The notes under the pieces were generated by a model. The model was not told the DNA's origin. It worked only from the letters and a program-made list of their open reading frames with translations, and searched no databases. Of a DNA stretch of 64,000 bases, positions 22,101 to 32,503 are shown one piece after another. Source of the stretch: Cervus elaphus (lineage: Eukaryota > Chordata > Mammalia > Artiodactyla > Cervidae); contig NC_057834.1 of NCBI RefSeq assembly GCF_910594005.1, positions 42,564,537-42,628,536 on the forward strand, read 5' to 3'. The position numbers were made by a program, and so were the translations under genes. Positions within the stretch are counted from its first letter, which is position 1. Every line of letters starts with the position of its first letter.

Positions 22101-25006
22101 AAGACGGGTCTGGAGTGTTGGGGGGAGAAGGGCGGTGGAAAGAAGGTCTCTTTGGAGACTCACCAACCTCGGTGCTGGGATGTGCCAACAAAGTGAAGCA
22201 CAGCTGGTCCAGGAAGGTCTGAATCTGAGACAGGCAGTCACGGAAGACAGTGGCAAAGTCGGAAAGATTCACAGAGAGGTCCCAATCCTAGTTCAGCCTT
22301 GGGAGAAGCAGAGAATTTCTGGGTAGAGTTGCGGGGTTGGGGGCAGAAATGGAGTCTATGGGACTGAATATATTGGGGAGGGGGAGTTGAGGGCCTAGCT
22401 CTGTTTGCTCTTAAGCCTCCACAAGACCTTCCCGGGGGAAGGGCCCGGTTGGTGCTGGGGCAAATGCCTGTCACTTGACTGAAAAGTGGGGTCCCCCCTA
22501 CTTCTCTAGAGCCCCTCAGCAGCCCTCCTCCCTGAAGGTCTTCAGAAGGGCCAGCTGCAGCCCCGGGGTCATGGCCAGAATTGCCCGCTCCATTCTCTCC
22601 ATTCTCTTTCTTTTTCTCTTTCCCCAGCTGCTTCTTGTGAAGGCTTGTCAGGCAGCGGGTTGGAGGCCTTGGGGCTGGAGGCAGCGGGACCGGGAAAACC
22701 GGTTTGGGGCTAGAACAGTACTAGGAAACTACCTCTGTACATCTTTTCTCCCTGAACCTTTCTCCCATCCGTTCTCCTGCTCACTCCCTGGCAGTTTTAA
22801 TGTTCTTAAGCTCCGCTGTGACCTGAGTGTCTTCTCCAGCTCTGCATTTCACCCTTCCTATTTGGGACTCAAGCCAGGTCAAGGCACTGCTTGACTGTCA
22901 GGATATGGCCTTATCTGATCTGATCCTGACCTCTCCTGCTGTTTACCCAGCCCCTTCCCCTTCATTTGTGGGGTTGAAATAGTGGGTAGTGGGTTCAGGT
23001 GCCTCTTCCTCCTGGACTGACCAGTTCAGGACTTCGTTTGTCCACAACTCACTGCTTTAGAGATTTAGATATTTTAAAGGAGAGTGGCAGCCAATCACTC
23101 TTACTTCCTTTTCTGACCTTGCTCCCCTCCCCCTTGCCACCACTACATTGACCCTGCCCAGTCTTCTCCTCACGCTGACCCCGCCGCCGAGCTTCAGAGA
23201 CCCTTATGTCCTGTGTCCTAGGGAATGGAATTTCCTGGTCACTTCTCATCATCATTGGTCATTTCATGCCAAGTCCCACACACACACTTTCCCTCCACCC
23301 AGCCCTGGCCAAGTCCCTGGAAAAGGAACAGAAACGTCCTTGTTCCCTCCACTGCCCCTTTCCCTCTCTCCTCCTCCCCCTCCTCTCCCCTGTTCCCTCC
23401 CACCATCCCCTTCTGTCCACTCAGCTTTGAGCAAGGGGGAGGGGGGGTTTGGAGGAGAGTCCAGTCTTAGTACAGCGTGTCTGGTAGTGTTGGGGGTTTC
23501 CTCTGATTCTTCATTGTTTTCTTCATCCCCTCCCACCCCCCAACCCTTACCAAGCAACACCACCACCAACACAACAAACCCTGTGACTGACTGACTTTCC
23601 CACTGACCACAGCCCCCCTCTCTGGACAGCTGCATTCTGACTTCCTCCCCGTCTCACTACTTGTCTCTCCAGTGGTGGAAAGGGAAGTTAGAGGAAGCCT
23701 GGACTCCTGGGTCCTTCCATCCCCCAGAAACTGTACCTCAGTGTTTGAGTGATTTCATCTCAAGGCTGAGAAAAAAAATCCCTCTCAGCTCTTAGATCAG
23801 TCTAGGGTGCCAGAGCATCGGGGTTCCAGTCCTGGAGGGAGGGGAGATTCCTATCCAGGCTCAAGTATGGTGTCTGTGAAATTGCCCTGTCTGGATTCTT
23901 TGAGGTTGCTTGTATTATCCGACTAGGAGAATGCACTGAAGTCAGAGGAAACCCATATGTGTCCTACTCTGGCAGGCAGTAGTGAAGTAGTGTCCTTGGA
24001 CATTAATGCTACTGGAAAGTTCCTCATATCTGGTTGGCTGATGAAGACTGGGGGTGGAAGTGCTAAGGAGGGAAGAAAGAGAACAGGTCACAGCATGAGG
24101 GGAGGAGGCAAGCCGGCCCAGGCCCTATGGGCGGAGTGGCAGGACACGACAAGTGAGGAGGGTGGGGAGCCTGGAAGGAGATTCCTCATGGGACAGAAGC
24201 TACCTGGCGTGTGTCCCTACGACCTGTGCACAGGTGATCGCCACAAGACACATGGAGAAAGGGCCCTGCCGCCTATGTGCACATACAGGTGCACACGCAG
24301 GAGTGCATTGATACAGAACACAGTAAAACAGTGTAGGCAGTCCTCAGGAGGGATCTCAAGGTCAAGTAATGAAGGAACTATTAAATGGCTTTTGGGAGGG
24401 GTTGGAGCTCACTTGAGGGAAATGAGGAGGAACCAGGGCAGGGAACAGAGAGGGAAGAATTCCTCACTGAAGAAAATCTTTCTTAGGTTCCAGCCTGCTG
24501 CAGTTAGTGACCCAGGACCTAGGTAATCAGGGCCTCTGTTGGTAAAGAAAATCAAGGTGTTCAGGGTAAGGTAAAGAAAAAGGGAGGGTCAGGGGTGGAG
24601 GCCTTGTTTGTGAGAACAAAAAACCACCATTTCCTCTTTAAAGTCACTTAAATGCCCCTCCCCTTCTGCCCTAAACCCAGGGAGAAGGGAGGTGGAGCTT
24701 GAGCACCCCAACTTTGTTCATTTCTGCCAGTATCTTTTGGTCCCCTCCCATCCTGTCACCTTAGCTTCTAGCCCTCTTCCTCTCCCAGCAGCTACAGCTC
24801 CTTAACCCCTTGGTGCCCTGTTGGTTCTTTGCCTTTCTCTGAGAGTTATACTTTGAGGTTATGTTTACAGAGGTTAACACTGGTTACAGGACTTTGGCCT
24901 TAAACAGGAGCAAGAAGATACAGGTTCATCAGGAGGCTTCTCAAGGAGTGGGGGATGGGGGACTTCTCCTTAACTTTTCTTCTCTCTTTACTCTCTGTTC
25001 ATCCAG
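22101..25006 (+). other. CDC42SE1: CDC42SE1 5' intron (inferred)
   Basis: It lies between the CpG-island exon and an acceptor at TTCATCCAG|GGTTCC (exon edge about 25008). It is unusually poor in recent SINEs. It contains a long pyrimidine tract (23334-23424) and GC-rich unique sequence. I see no coding exon. Confidence 0.55.
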
Positions 25007-25266
25007 GGTTCCAAGTCTGTGGAAGACATAACCTTGCACCTGCCTGCGCACCCCACTCTCTGACCTTGCTAGTCTCTCAGGATCTGAGACGTTGACCTTC
25101 ACCGTGCAGCTCAAGGCTCCAAGGACTCCACTTTGTCTAGACCTGTCCAGCTGAAACTCGGGGCATTGTTACACTTGAGGGGAGTGAGGGGAGGGCAGTC
25201 AAGGCACAAGAACAAGAGCCCTCTGGGGCCTCAGGCAGAGGAGTGAAACTGGAACCATCAGGGAAC

Positions 25267-26898
25267 ATGAGTGAATTTTGGCACAAACTGGGCTGCTGCG
25301 TGGTAGAGAAACCCCAGCCGGTGAGTCTCCCCAACCCCACCCCAACACACACAGAAATCAGTTACCATAGACTGACGAAGACACATCGTCTGGAATGTAC
25401 CGTCTGAAAAGCCCACTTGTTGCCTCCCTCTCTGTCAGGATAGCTTCTAAGGCCAGGCTGGTGTGGGCATGGAATAAAGGGGCTGAATGATGGAAGGGGT
25501 GAACAGTCCCAGCTGTCACTTCCTTTTCCTGTCCATTTTGAGTTGGACAGGAGGTTGTAGGTGGAGCTTAATACCTGTCAGTTTGCCCCATTGTTTCCTC
25601 ATCAGCCAGAGGTGACTTTGACATGCCCTTTCTCTGTCCACTGTGCAGGCCACTGCTCTTACCACCCTGCCTGTGTCCTCTACATCTGTGTTGTTCTAGC
25701 CCCGCCTTTCACACCCTAATGATTTCCCTATTATAATGCCATACCCCCCTTGCCCCCAGGCCCTTAGCTCTTCCCTTAGTGGTTTTCAAGACTCTCTTCC
25801 CTTCCTCCACTGTGATGTAACTCCCTATCTTCTCCAAGCAGAAGAAGAAGAGGAGACGGATTGACCGGACCATGATTGGAGAACCAATGAATTTTGTCCA
25901 CCTGACTCACATTGGCTCTGGGGAGATGGGGGCCGGAGATGGACTTGCCATGGTAACGAAGGAATGGGGAGAGGTTGAGATGGGATTGTGGCCTGGAACT
26001 GTGCCCCGTTTTGAAAGTTGAACCTGGAGGCATAACAGAATACTCGAAGGAAAGCACGAGGCTAGGATTCTAGTCCTGTTCGCAGGCTGCATAAATCTGA
26101 GATATGGCATTTCAGGTCTCTGGTATAGTCGCCCTCATCTTTACAGTTAGCAAATTGTTCTTCATTGGGATGGAGGATATATGTCTTAATAGTTACTGAG
26201 AGGGCTTTTCCCCAAAATCCTAACCCTTCCTTCTATTAATTAAGAACTGTCTTAAAAAAAAAAAAAAAAAAGAACTACTGTCTCAGCGCCATAGTGAGTC
26301 ATATTGAGGTTGGGAGTGTTGGGTCAGGGAAAGGGCTGAGCACCTCTGTCCTAAATACTGTTTAATATGCATTTCTGCTCTCAGAATAACAGAGGACTTC
26401 CCTGGTGGTCCATTGGTAAAGACTCCACACTTTCAATGCAGGGAGCATGGGTTTAATCCCTGGTATCAGGGAACTAAGATCCCACATGCCCATGCCGTGC
26501 CCCACCTCCCAAAAAAAAAGAGGGAGTGGGCTTGGAGATACTGAAGGAATCTTTTCACCAATTATGAAATTGAGATAAATATGAGAGAGTCCTTTGTGAG
26601 AGAATCTTACTTGTAAAAGGCCTACTTTATCGCATCCTCATAAAGGTCGATGTGAAGGGAGGCATTGAAACTTCCCTTGGAGGAATGGAGGTTAGTTTTG
26701 ACCTTTTCATATTTATTTTCTTGTCAAGGAGATGGGGTCAACCTCTTCCCTGGAGGGCACAGGGGAGAACTCCTGCTGTGCTATATTAAGGTTTTGGAGG
26801 GTCTCACATGTGCTTTTTCACAGACAGGTGCAGTTCAGGAGCAGATGAGATCCAAGGGAAACCGAGACAGGCCATGGAGCAATTCTAGGGGCTTATAG
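25267..26898 (+). CDS. CDC42SE1: CDC42SE1 (SPEC1), small Cdc42 effector
   Basis: A complete 79-residue protein in three coding exons: 25267-25320, 25842-25952 and 26824-26898. All junctions are phase 0 and AG/GT bordered. The family binds GTP-Cdc42 through a CRIB motif, seen here as IGEPMNFVHLTHIG (residues 30-43). It is tethered to membrane by the adjacent cysteines 10 and 11 and by the basic run KKKRRR (residues 19-24). It modulates actin and, in T cells, signalling at the synapse. It starts MSEFWHKLGCC and ends RPWSNSRGL. A 5' UTR exon is inferred from the acceptor near 25008. A strong donor lies 14 bases after the stop (GGAATG|GTGAGT) and pairs with TTTAATCAG|GATCTG at 27158, so most of the 3' UTR is in a further exon. 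The frame is intact. Confidence 0.97.
25953..26823 (+). other. CDC42SE1: CDC42SE1 intron 2
   Basis: It contains an A-run (26255-26271) and a plus-strand CHR-type SINE (26394-26522). Nothing else is recognised. Confidence 0.75.
26394..26522 (+). mobile_element. CHR-type SINE fragment
   Basis: It has the head GGACTTCCCTGGTGGTCCAT, then GCATGGGTTTAATCCCTGG, ending in C/A-rich tail sequence. Confidence 0.85.
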
Positions 26899-28149
26899 CT
26901 CCGACAGGAATGGTGAGTGATTAGAGCAACTGATCCAGAGCCTCCAGCCCCCTGCCTTGGAACCACAATCCTTTGCAAGAATGGGAAATGAAGGGAAGAA
27001 GAAAGAATTAGGATCCAGAAAGGCAGAGGGAAATGGATGTGCAGAGAGAAATAGAAAAAAAGAGCACGCTGTGGAAACCGTTAAGAGTGTGAACCAGGTG
27101 GTGCACTCTCCCAAAGGTTATCTTCGAGGCTAATCTTCGTTTTTTCTCTTTAATCAGGATCTGCTGTGTCCAGCCTCCACTCTGTCCAGCCCAGAAGAGA
27201 TGCTGCCCCTACCAGTTCTCCTCCCAGAATCAGTGACCCAGGGCCCCTCTTTTCCCTATCTGTCTCATAGTGCCTCAGAAGGCTTGGGGGCTGGACTCCC
27301 TTTACTCCCTCTGGTTGCAGCCCCTCCTGGAGATGGGGTCAAGGCAGCAGGACTGACCAAGTGATGACTAATTGGCCAGAGGAGCTCAGCTGAAGCCTTG
27401 GACGCTCTCAGATCTGAGATAGGAGATTTCTGGGAACTTGGAATGAGTTCCTGTCTCCTGAATGATGGTCTAGGTGCCGTACGTTTTTAAACTCCTAACC
27501 TGGAATTCCTTACATGTAGTGGGTAGGTGAGATGACCTAAGTTGAAGCCAGCTTTGCTGAGAAGCTCCCTACCTCCCTGCGTTTGTCTTTCCTCCTGGAG
27601 TGAACTGAATTGGATGTCAGGTTGGGTCTTGGGGGGTGACAACTGGCTAGTCTACTCCTTCTTTTTAGATCGTGGACTTTAAGCTCACAGTCCCTCACTA
27701 TCTCTCTGCCAGTACCAAGTTCTTTCTCTCAGAAGGTCTCTAGCCTTATTTCTATAGCATCGCTGACTCCCTCAGATCTTTTTCTCTTTTTTTTTGATTA
27801 AAATTTTAATTTAAGATGAGATCTCTTAGTTACCCCATCTTGCTACTACCTCTGTCCTTAACCCCAACCTTGTCATGAGCCTTATTATTTCCCACTGGAT
27901 AAGAGTTAATGGATGGGTCTTAACCTGGAGACATTCCTTTTTAGTCTTGGGGATCTGCCTTCTGCCAACCACCCTGCTGGCCTAGGTGAGAGGAAGAAGA
28001 GGGATCTTGGAGAATAACCCAGAAGGCTGCAAAACTCGTTTATGTCTCAGGGTAGACTTATTGATCGCTGAGGATGGGAGGGGTGGTGAGATAAATAGGT
28101 TGAAAACAGTCATCCTAAAATGAGCTTAAGATCCTCACAGCAAGGGAGT

Positions 28150-28360
28150 TGGAAGACCTTTAGAGCAAGTTTTCTCAAAACTAGGCACTGTGACATCTTG
28201 GGCTGGATAATTCTTGGTAGGGAAGGACTGCCTTGAGCATTGTAGGACATTTAGCAGCATCCCTGCCTGCCCTAGTTGTGACAACCAAAAATGTCCCCAG
28301 ATGTGGCTATATGTCTCCTAGAGGGCAACCTCCCCACTGAGAGCCACAGCCTGAGAGTCA
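28150..28360 (+). mobile_element. MER5A-like (hAT-Charlie) remnant
   Basis: It matches the familiar MER5 wording: AGCATTGTAGGACATTTAGC, CAGCATCCCTGCCTGCC, AAAATGTCCCCAGATGTGG. It is related in sequence to the block at 53930-54115. Confidence 0.7.
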
Positions 28361-29422
28361 AGATATTTTCCTCTTACCTGACTTCCACTTGTTCATCCTA
28401 AGCCTGAACCATGGATCAATGAGGGTCCCTTGTAAAATAGGTTCAACAGGGCTGCACCTAATCCCCAAACTCTCCTCAGTGTTGCTTGTGCTTGCATGGG
28501 TTCACGTCTCTGTATGGACATGTGCTGCAGTGCTCTATCCTTATTCTCTCCAGGGGAGGGGTTCCTGCATTGTGGGGGCCTGAACAGGGTGAAATGGGGT
28601 TGTGGAAGGGAGGAAGAGAAACAGTAGAGCTGCAGCCAGCCCAGCTTATCCTCCCCAAATTTAAACTGTATTTCCGTGCCCTAGTCCTAGAACCAGACAC
28701 AAATAAGACTCAGGGAGTTTTGTCTGAAGACCAGCGTCTCACTGCCCACCTGGCTGAAGAGTCTGCCTTAGGTGGGAGAATGTAGGAGCAGGGTCTTTAA
28801 GGCACTTTCCGTTTTCTCAGGTGTTTTGTTCTGGCCCCTTCCTTGCAGGGTATTTAGAAGGGCAGAACAGATAAGCTCCTGCCTGCTCAGAGATGAGAAG
28901 GCAGGGGTCCCGTTAGCTCAGTAACAGGAAGCATCCTGTTTGATGGGAGTGGGAGTCAGGAACGTGAGAACTAAGGTCCACTCTGCTGATTCCACCATCC
29001 ATGTGATTCGCCCCCACCTAGAGTAACTGAGGTTCTAATTTTTTCAAATTTCAGTGTATTTCCTGCAGTTTTTCAGTGTCTAAGCTTGGTTATAGGGATA
29101 CATTCCCAATGTACTCAGTTCCAGTTTTGCTAATTGCTCTTGCAAGTAGCTCAATAGCCTGAGGGTTATACTAGATCTAAAGGGTTATCAGGATAGGGCG
29201 GGAAGCTGGGGACCTCCTGGAATCTCTGGTCACCCTGATCTTGAGCCCTATTCTACTGCCTGTTCTTTACACACAATCTTCTTTTCTTTGGTGCTCTCTC
29301 TCCTTTAGCTACCTTCTCTAATGTGTATGCTACCATCATTTTAACAATATTGAGAGTGATGGGAATGGGTTTGAGAGTCATAATTTATATTAAAAATTGT
29401 TGGACTTTTAAATACATTTTCA

Positions 29423-29428
29423 AATAAA
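29423..29428 (+). terminator. CDC42SE1: Poly(A) signal, CDC42SE1
   Basis: AATAAA within CAAATAAAAAAC on the plus strand, the best-placed signal downstream of the gene. Assignment by position. Confidence 0.6.
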
Positions 29429-29445
29429 AAACAGTTGAAGCAAAA

Positions 29446-30400
29446 TAGTTGCAGAGTAATCACTACAGGTATGTGTGGGTTAGGGGGTAGACATTGTTAA
29501 TGAAGGCAACTCCAAGAAAGTGGCTGTCGTATAGAGTTTTGATCTGACCTTGCCTCTTCTGAGGAGAGAAGGCGAAGTGTTGCGAAGGCAAGGAGACCAC
29601 TATCACCTTCCAAGGGCTCAACTCGTTCTTCCTGTTCCTTTTTTTGGGGCATTCATCTGAGATTTTTCAAGTCTTTAAAGAAGTACTTGTTTAAAAACAA
29701 CTTTAGAAATGAGGAAGATGAGGACTTCCCTCGTGGTACAGTGGCTAAGACTCCGAGCTCCCAATGCGGAGGCCCCAGGTTCCATCTCTAGTCAGGAACC
29801 AGAGGCCCCTTGCCACAAGTAAGAGTTCACATGCTGCAACTAAGGATCCCAAGTGCCTCAACTAAACCCGGCGCAGTCAAATAAAAATTTTAAAAATAGA
29901 GGACATGAATAGATATTTAAAAAATAGAAATGAGGAAGATGAGCAATATTAACATTTTTATCCTGAAGGAGAAGGGAAGAGACCAAGTCATGCTGTTAGC
30001 TACACAGTTCAGTTTTAAGGTTCAAGAGATTTATGGTCTCTCCTTCAGGTACCTCTCTACAAAGATACATGACCAAACAGTTTTTTTCTAGTTTTGTTTT
30101 TCTGTACTAAAAATATATCCGGTGGGTACTGGGATTCAAGGGGGAGGAGAGGTTGAGATGCTGACACCTCCTCTTGTGGTTGAAGTGGCCGTTACCTCTG
30201 ATTTCTCTTGATCTGGGTGAGGAAACAAAATAGAAGGGAAAATATTATAACCACATCCATATTCTTTTCCCTTCCTTGCCTCATTTTCCTCTTTCCACAA
30301 ACCCTCATCCCCTCAACACTATTGCACACTATGCTTTATTATATTGAATAATGGTATTGGACATAGAAGGAGAAAGACAAGGACAGAAACTGACAAAATG
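29446..30400. other. Intergenic region between the CDC42SE1 and MENT 3' ends
   Basis: A convergent tail-to-tail interval. It contains a CHR-type SINE at 29724-29905 and otherwise unremarkable sequence. Confidence 0.65.
29724..29905 (+). mobile_element. CHR-type SINE
   Basis: It has the head GACTTCCCTCGTGGTACAGT, a degenerate B-box (GGTTCCATCTCTAGTC) and the tail module AACTAAACCCGGCGCAGTCA followed by A-rich sequence. Confidence 0.8.
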
Positions 30401-30413
30401 ACCAAGTATACAT

Positions 30414-30419
30414 TTTATT
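30414..30419 (-). terminator. MENT: Poly(A) signal, MENT
   Basis: AATAAA on the minus strand, about 700 bases beyond the MENT stop. This is the first canonical signal on that strand that fits. Assignment by position. Confidence 0.5.
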
Positions 30420-30569
30420 GTCTTTCCCCAAAGGACCTATTATCCTGAGACCTTGAGAATATTTTATCAGGTCAATCAGGAACTTTGGTAGCTCTTTTGG
30501 TAAATGTAAAGGACTATCCTTCCTTGAGAGTTCTTAAGTTTCTGGGAATAATCCCAGAAGGACAATTCT

Positions 30570-30780
30570 TTGGGTTAGTAGTGGTTAAGAGCATTGGCAC
30601 TAGTGTCAAACAAACCTGGTTTAAATCCTGCTGTGATTCTGCTACTTAACTAGCTTTGAAAGCCCTGTTTCTTCATCTGTAAGGTGTGAATAATAATATG
30701 TATGATAGGGTTGTTGTGAGGATTGATCCAGGCAAAGTGCACAGAGGAAGACCTCAGATATTGGGGGCTGTTACTGTTAA
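30570..30780 (+). repeat. MIR SINE remnant
   Basis: It has the MIR order: AGTGGTTAAGAGCATTGGCA, then AATCCTGCTGTGATTCTGC, CTGTTTCTTCATCTGTAAG, GGGTTGTTGTGAGGATTGA. It sits in the inferred MENT 3' UTR. Confidence 0.75.
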
Positions 30781-31113
30781 ACTGTATTAATAAACTGAAA
30801 ACCATGAATATCTTCCACATGCATTAATCATCTCCACATCAAGAATTCTTTATATAACTACCATCTTAACAATCTGGTCAATAATCATCTAGTGACCAAC
30901 AGTACATGTTGCCTAATAGCCAAACAGCAGTTGCTCAAGAAATGATATATGGAATCAATGGCTAACAATAATGTGAATAACCAATGCATGTAACAATGTT
31001 ATAAACAATAACCAAACAAGTTAACAGTTCATGCAGACATGCTGGCTGGTTTAGCAACAGGTTTCTGTATATCAGGACTTTTCGGACTCATTAACAAAAA
31101 TCCTGGCTCATCA

Positions 31114-32160
31114 CTAAACACTTACTGGTTCCATCTCTGTGAACATTGTAGAGAGGTTGTTCCAAATATCCTCCAGCCCAATCCTGACCCGTTTCCAAAA
31201 AGCATAGGCTGGGTGGGGGCTGGGAATGGGACTGGGGATAAAGGGGGCGGGTCTGAGTCTGCTGGTTAGAGGGGGTATGGGGGTGGTGGTGGTGGTGGTG
31301 GCCCTGGGGGTGGTGGCCCTGGTGGTGGTCTGAGTGGTGCAGCTGGTGTCAGCACAGAGACCTGCATCTAGGGGACACTCCTCCCGCTCGCGGTTGCAGG
31401 GGCATAGGTGGTAGGTGCAAGGCCGGTGCTCGGTGCGGAGTTGACTCAGCGCCCCAACTCGCAGGCGCCCCGAAAGGCCATGCAGTCTCCCGGCCCGGGT
31501 CCGGCTCATAGTGCCCGACTTGCAGTGGCAGTGCCACGGGCCCCAGGGCAACAGCACCAGCCGCAGATCCTCCGGAGCTGGCATGGCCGTGGGCGAGGGA
31601 GGCGGCCACCGGTTCAGGGTGGACCCTGCTGAGGACCACAGGTTCGTGGTACTCTCAGAGGGCTGTGAGTCCACATTAGCCTTCCAGGTGGAGTGAGGCA
31701 GGCTTGAACTCATCTTGATGTCGGAATCCTGGTCATTCGCTGTAAGGTCTGGGCTAGGCCTCCCAGGCGTAAAGCGAGTCGTACCGTCAGTCTCCGACTC
31801 GGTGTCATTCTTTCTGGCGTAAATTACAACCCCTTCTTCCAAAGACCCATCCTCCTCCTGCGACAACCGTGACCTGCTGCCTGTGGCCACCGTAGAGGCT
31901 AAGAGCTCCGCAGCGGCCGGGCCTGCCAGGCGGTCAGCAGCGGCCACGACGTCGTCCTCATCCTCCATTGTCACCCTCATTCTCGGGGATACAACGCCCG
32001 GAGTGGTCCGGGCGGTGGTTCTGTAGCTGCGGGTCACAGGGCCCCCGAAGCGGAAACTGTCCCGCGGCATCGCGGTCGAAGTCAGGCCTTCGGCCCCCGC
32101 CGCCCGGGGCCCCAGACTCAGCAGCAGGGCCCAGAGCAGCGCGCCGGCGGCGGGGACCAT
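31114..32160 (-). CDS. MENT: MENT (C1orf56), predicted secreted protein
   Basis: A complete 348-residue protein in one exon, close to the human length of about 341. The start MVPAAGALLWALLLSLGPRA is a classic signal peptide, probably cleaved after the AGA at 21-23, so the product should enter the secretory route. After a low-complexity acidic/Ser-Thr region (about 60-190) come a cysteine-rich segment with eight cysteines (211, 213, 248, 253, 255, 262, 269, 274), a threonine-rich tract (about 275-294) and a conserved C-terminal helix-like segment (FWKRVRIGLEDIWNNLSTMF, about 321-340). N-glycosylation sequons occur at N118 (NDT) and N335 (NLS). The family is named for methylation in normal thymocytes and has been linked to cell proliferation; its biochemical role is not established. 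The frame stays open for 101 codons upstream. I chose the ATG at 32158-32160 because it begins the signal peptide. Confidence 0.95.
   Translation of the reverse strand: MVPAAGALLWALLLSLGPRAAGAEGLTSTAMPRDSFRFGGPVTRSYRTTARTTPGVVSPRMRVTMEDEDDVVAAADRLAGPAAAELLASTVATGSRSRLSQEEDGSLEEGVVIYARKNDTESETDGTTRFTPGRPSPDLTANDQDSDIKMSSSLPHSTWKANVDSQPSESTTNLWSSAGSTLNRWPPPSPTAMPAPEDLRLVLLPWGPWHCHCKSGTMSRTRAGRLHGLSGRLRVGALSQLRTEHRPCTYHLCPCNREREECPLDAGLCADTSCTTQTTTRATTPRATTTTTTPIPPLTSRLRPAPFIPSPIPSPHPAYAFWKRVRIGLEDIWNNLSTMFTEMEPVSV
31277..31330. repeat. GGT/CCA trinucleotide-rich coding repeat in MENT
   Basis: Runs of GGT on the plus strand read as ACC codons on the coding strand. They give the threonine-rich segment at about residues 276-294 (RATTPRATTTTTTP). 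Confidence 0.8.
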
Positions 32161-32475
32161 GGGGCTGGACGGTGTGGGGCTGGGAGGGAGCCAGTGAGCA
32201 AGGCTGGGGCTCCCACCTTTTCTCCCTCCCTTCAGCTCTCGACCCAGAGCCACCGGGTCGTTAGAACCGAGGCCCGCGGGGGGAGGGGCGGGGGGTTCGC
32301 ACGCGCGCGCCGCGCCCCTCCCCCAAGCCCGCCCCCCAAGGGGCGCCCTGGCAGGCCCCGGGACTCGGGTGAAAATCCCACGGAACATCTGCAGCGAGAA
32401 CTCCGTGCCGGAACCGGCCGACGGATTGTGTGTGATGCAGCGGTTGGGGAAAAAGTAGATCACTTCCTGGGCGCA
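32161..32475 (-). promoter_or_regulatory. MENT: MENT promoter / 5' UTR, CpG-rich
   Basis: GC- and CpG-rich sequence with GCGCGC elements sits immediately upstream of the MENT start. Transcription start is inferred to lie within it, just below the end of BNIPL. Confidence 0.6.
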
Positions 32476-32478
32476 GTG

Positions 32479-32503
32479 CTTAATAAATCTCTGATTTATT
32501 AAG
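32479..32503. terminator. Palindrome with AATAAA on both strands (BNIPL poly(A) region)
   Basis: The 10-base stem CTTAATAAAT (32479-32488), the loop CTCTG and the exact inverse ATTTATTAAG (32494-32503). The minus-strand AATAAA (32495-32500) is well placed to end BNIPL. The plus-strand one (32482-32487) faces the other way. Confidence 0.65.

Larger units (their letters stand above)
26899..29445 (+). other. CDC42SE1: CDC42SE1 3' UTR, with an intron at 26913-27157
   Basis: The first 14 bases after the stop are followed by a GT...AG intron (26913-27157). The final exon would run from 27158 to a poly(A) signal at 29423-29428. A MER5-like DNA-transposon remnant lies at about 28150-28360. UTR extent is inferred from the signals. 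Confidence 0.65.
30395..31113 (-). other. MENT: MENT 3' UTR (inferred)
   Basis: Bounded by the stop at 31114-31116 and the poly(A) signal at 30414-30419. It includes a MIR remnant. Confidence 0.5.

Noticed and set aside
21243..22272. Long ORFs on both strands in the CpG island, up to 337 codons
   Set aside because: Overlapping open frames in four or more frames, low-complexity Arg/Pro/Gly composition and no known domain. Expected by chance in very GC-rich DNA at a promoter.
23957..24526. 189-codon plus-strand ORF in the CDC42SE1 5' intron
   Set aside because: No recognisable domain and in intronic position. Probably chance in purine-rich sequence.
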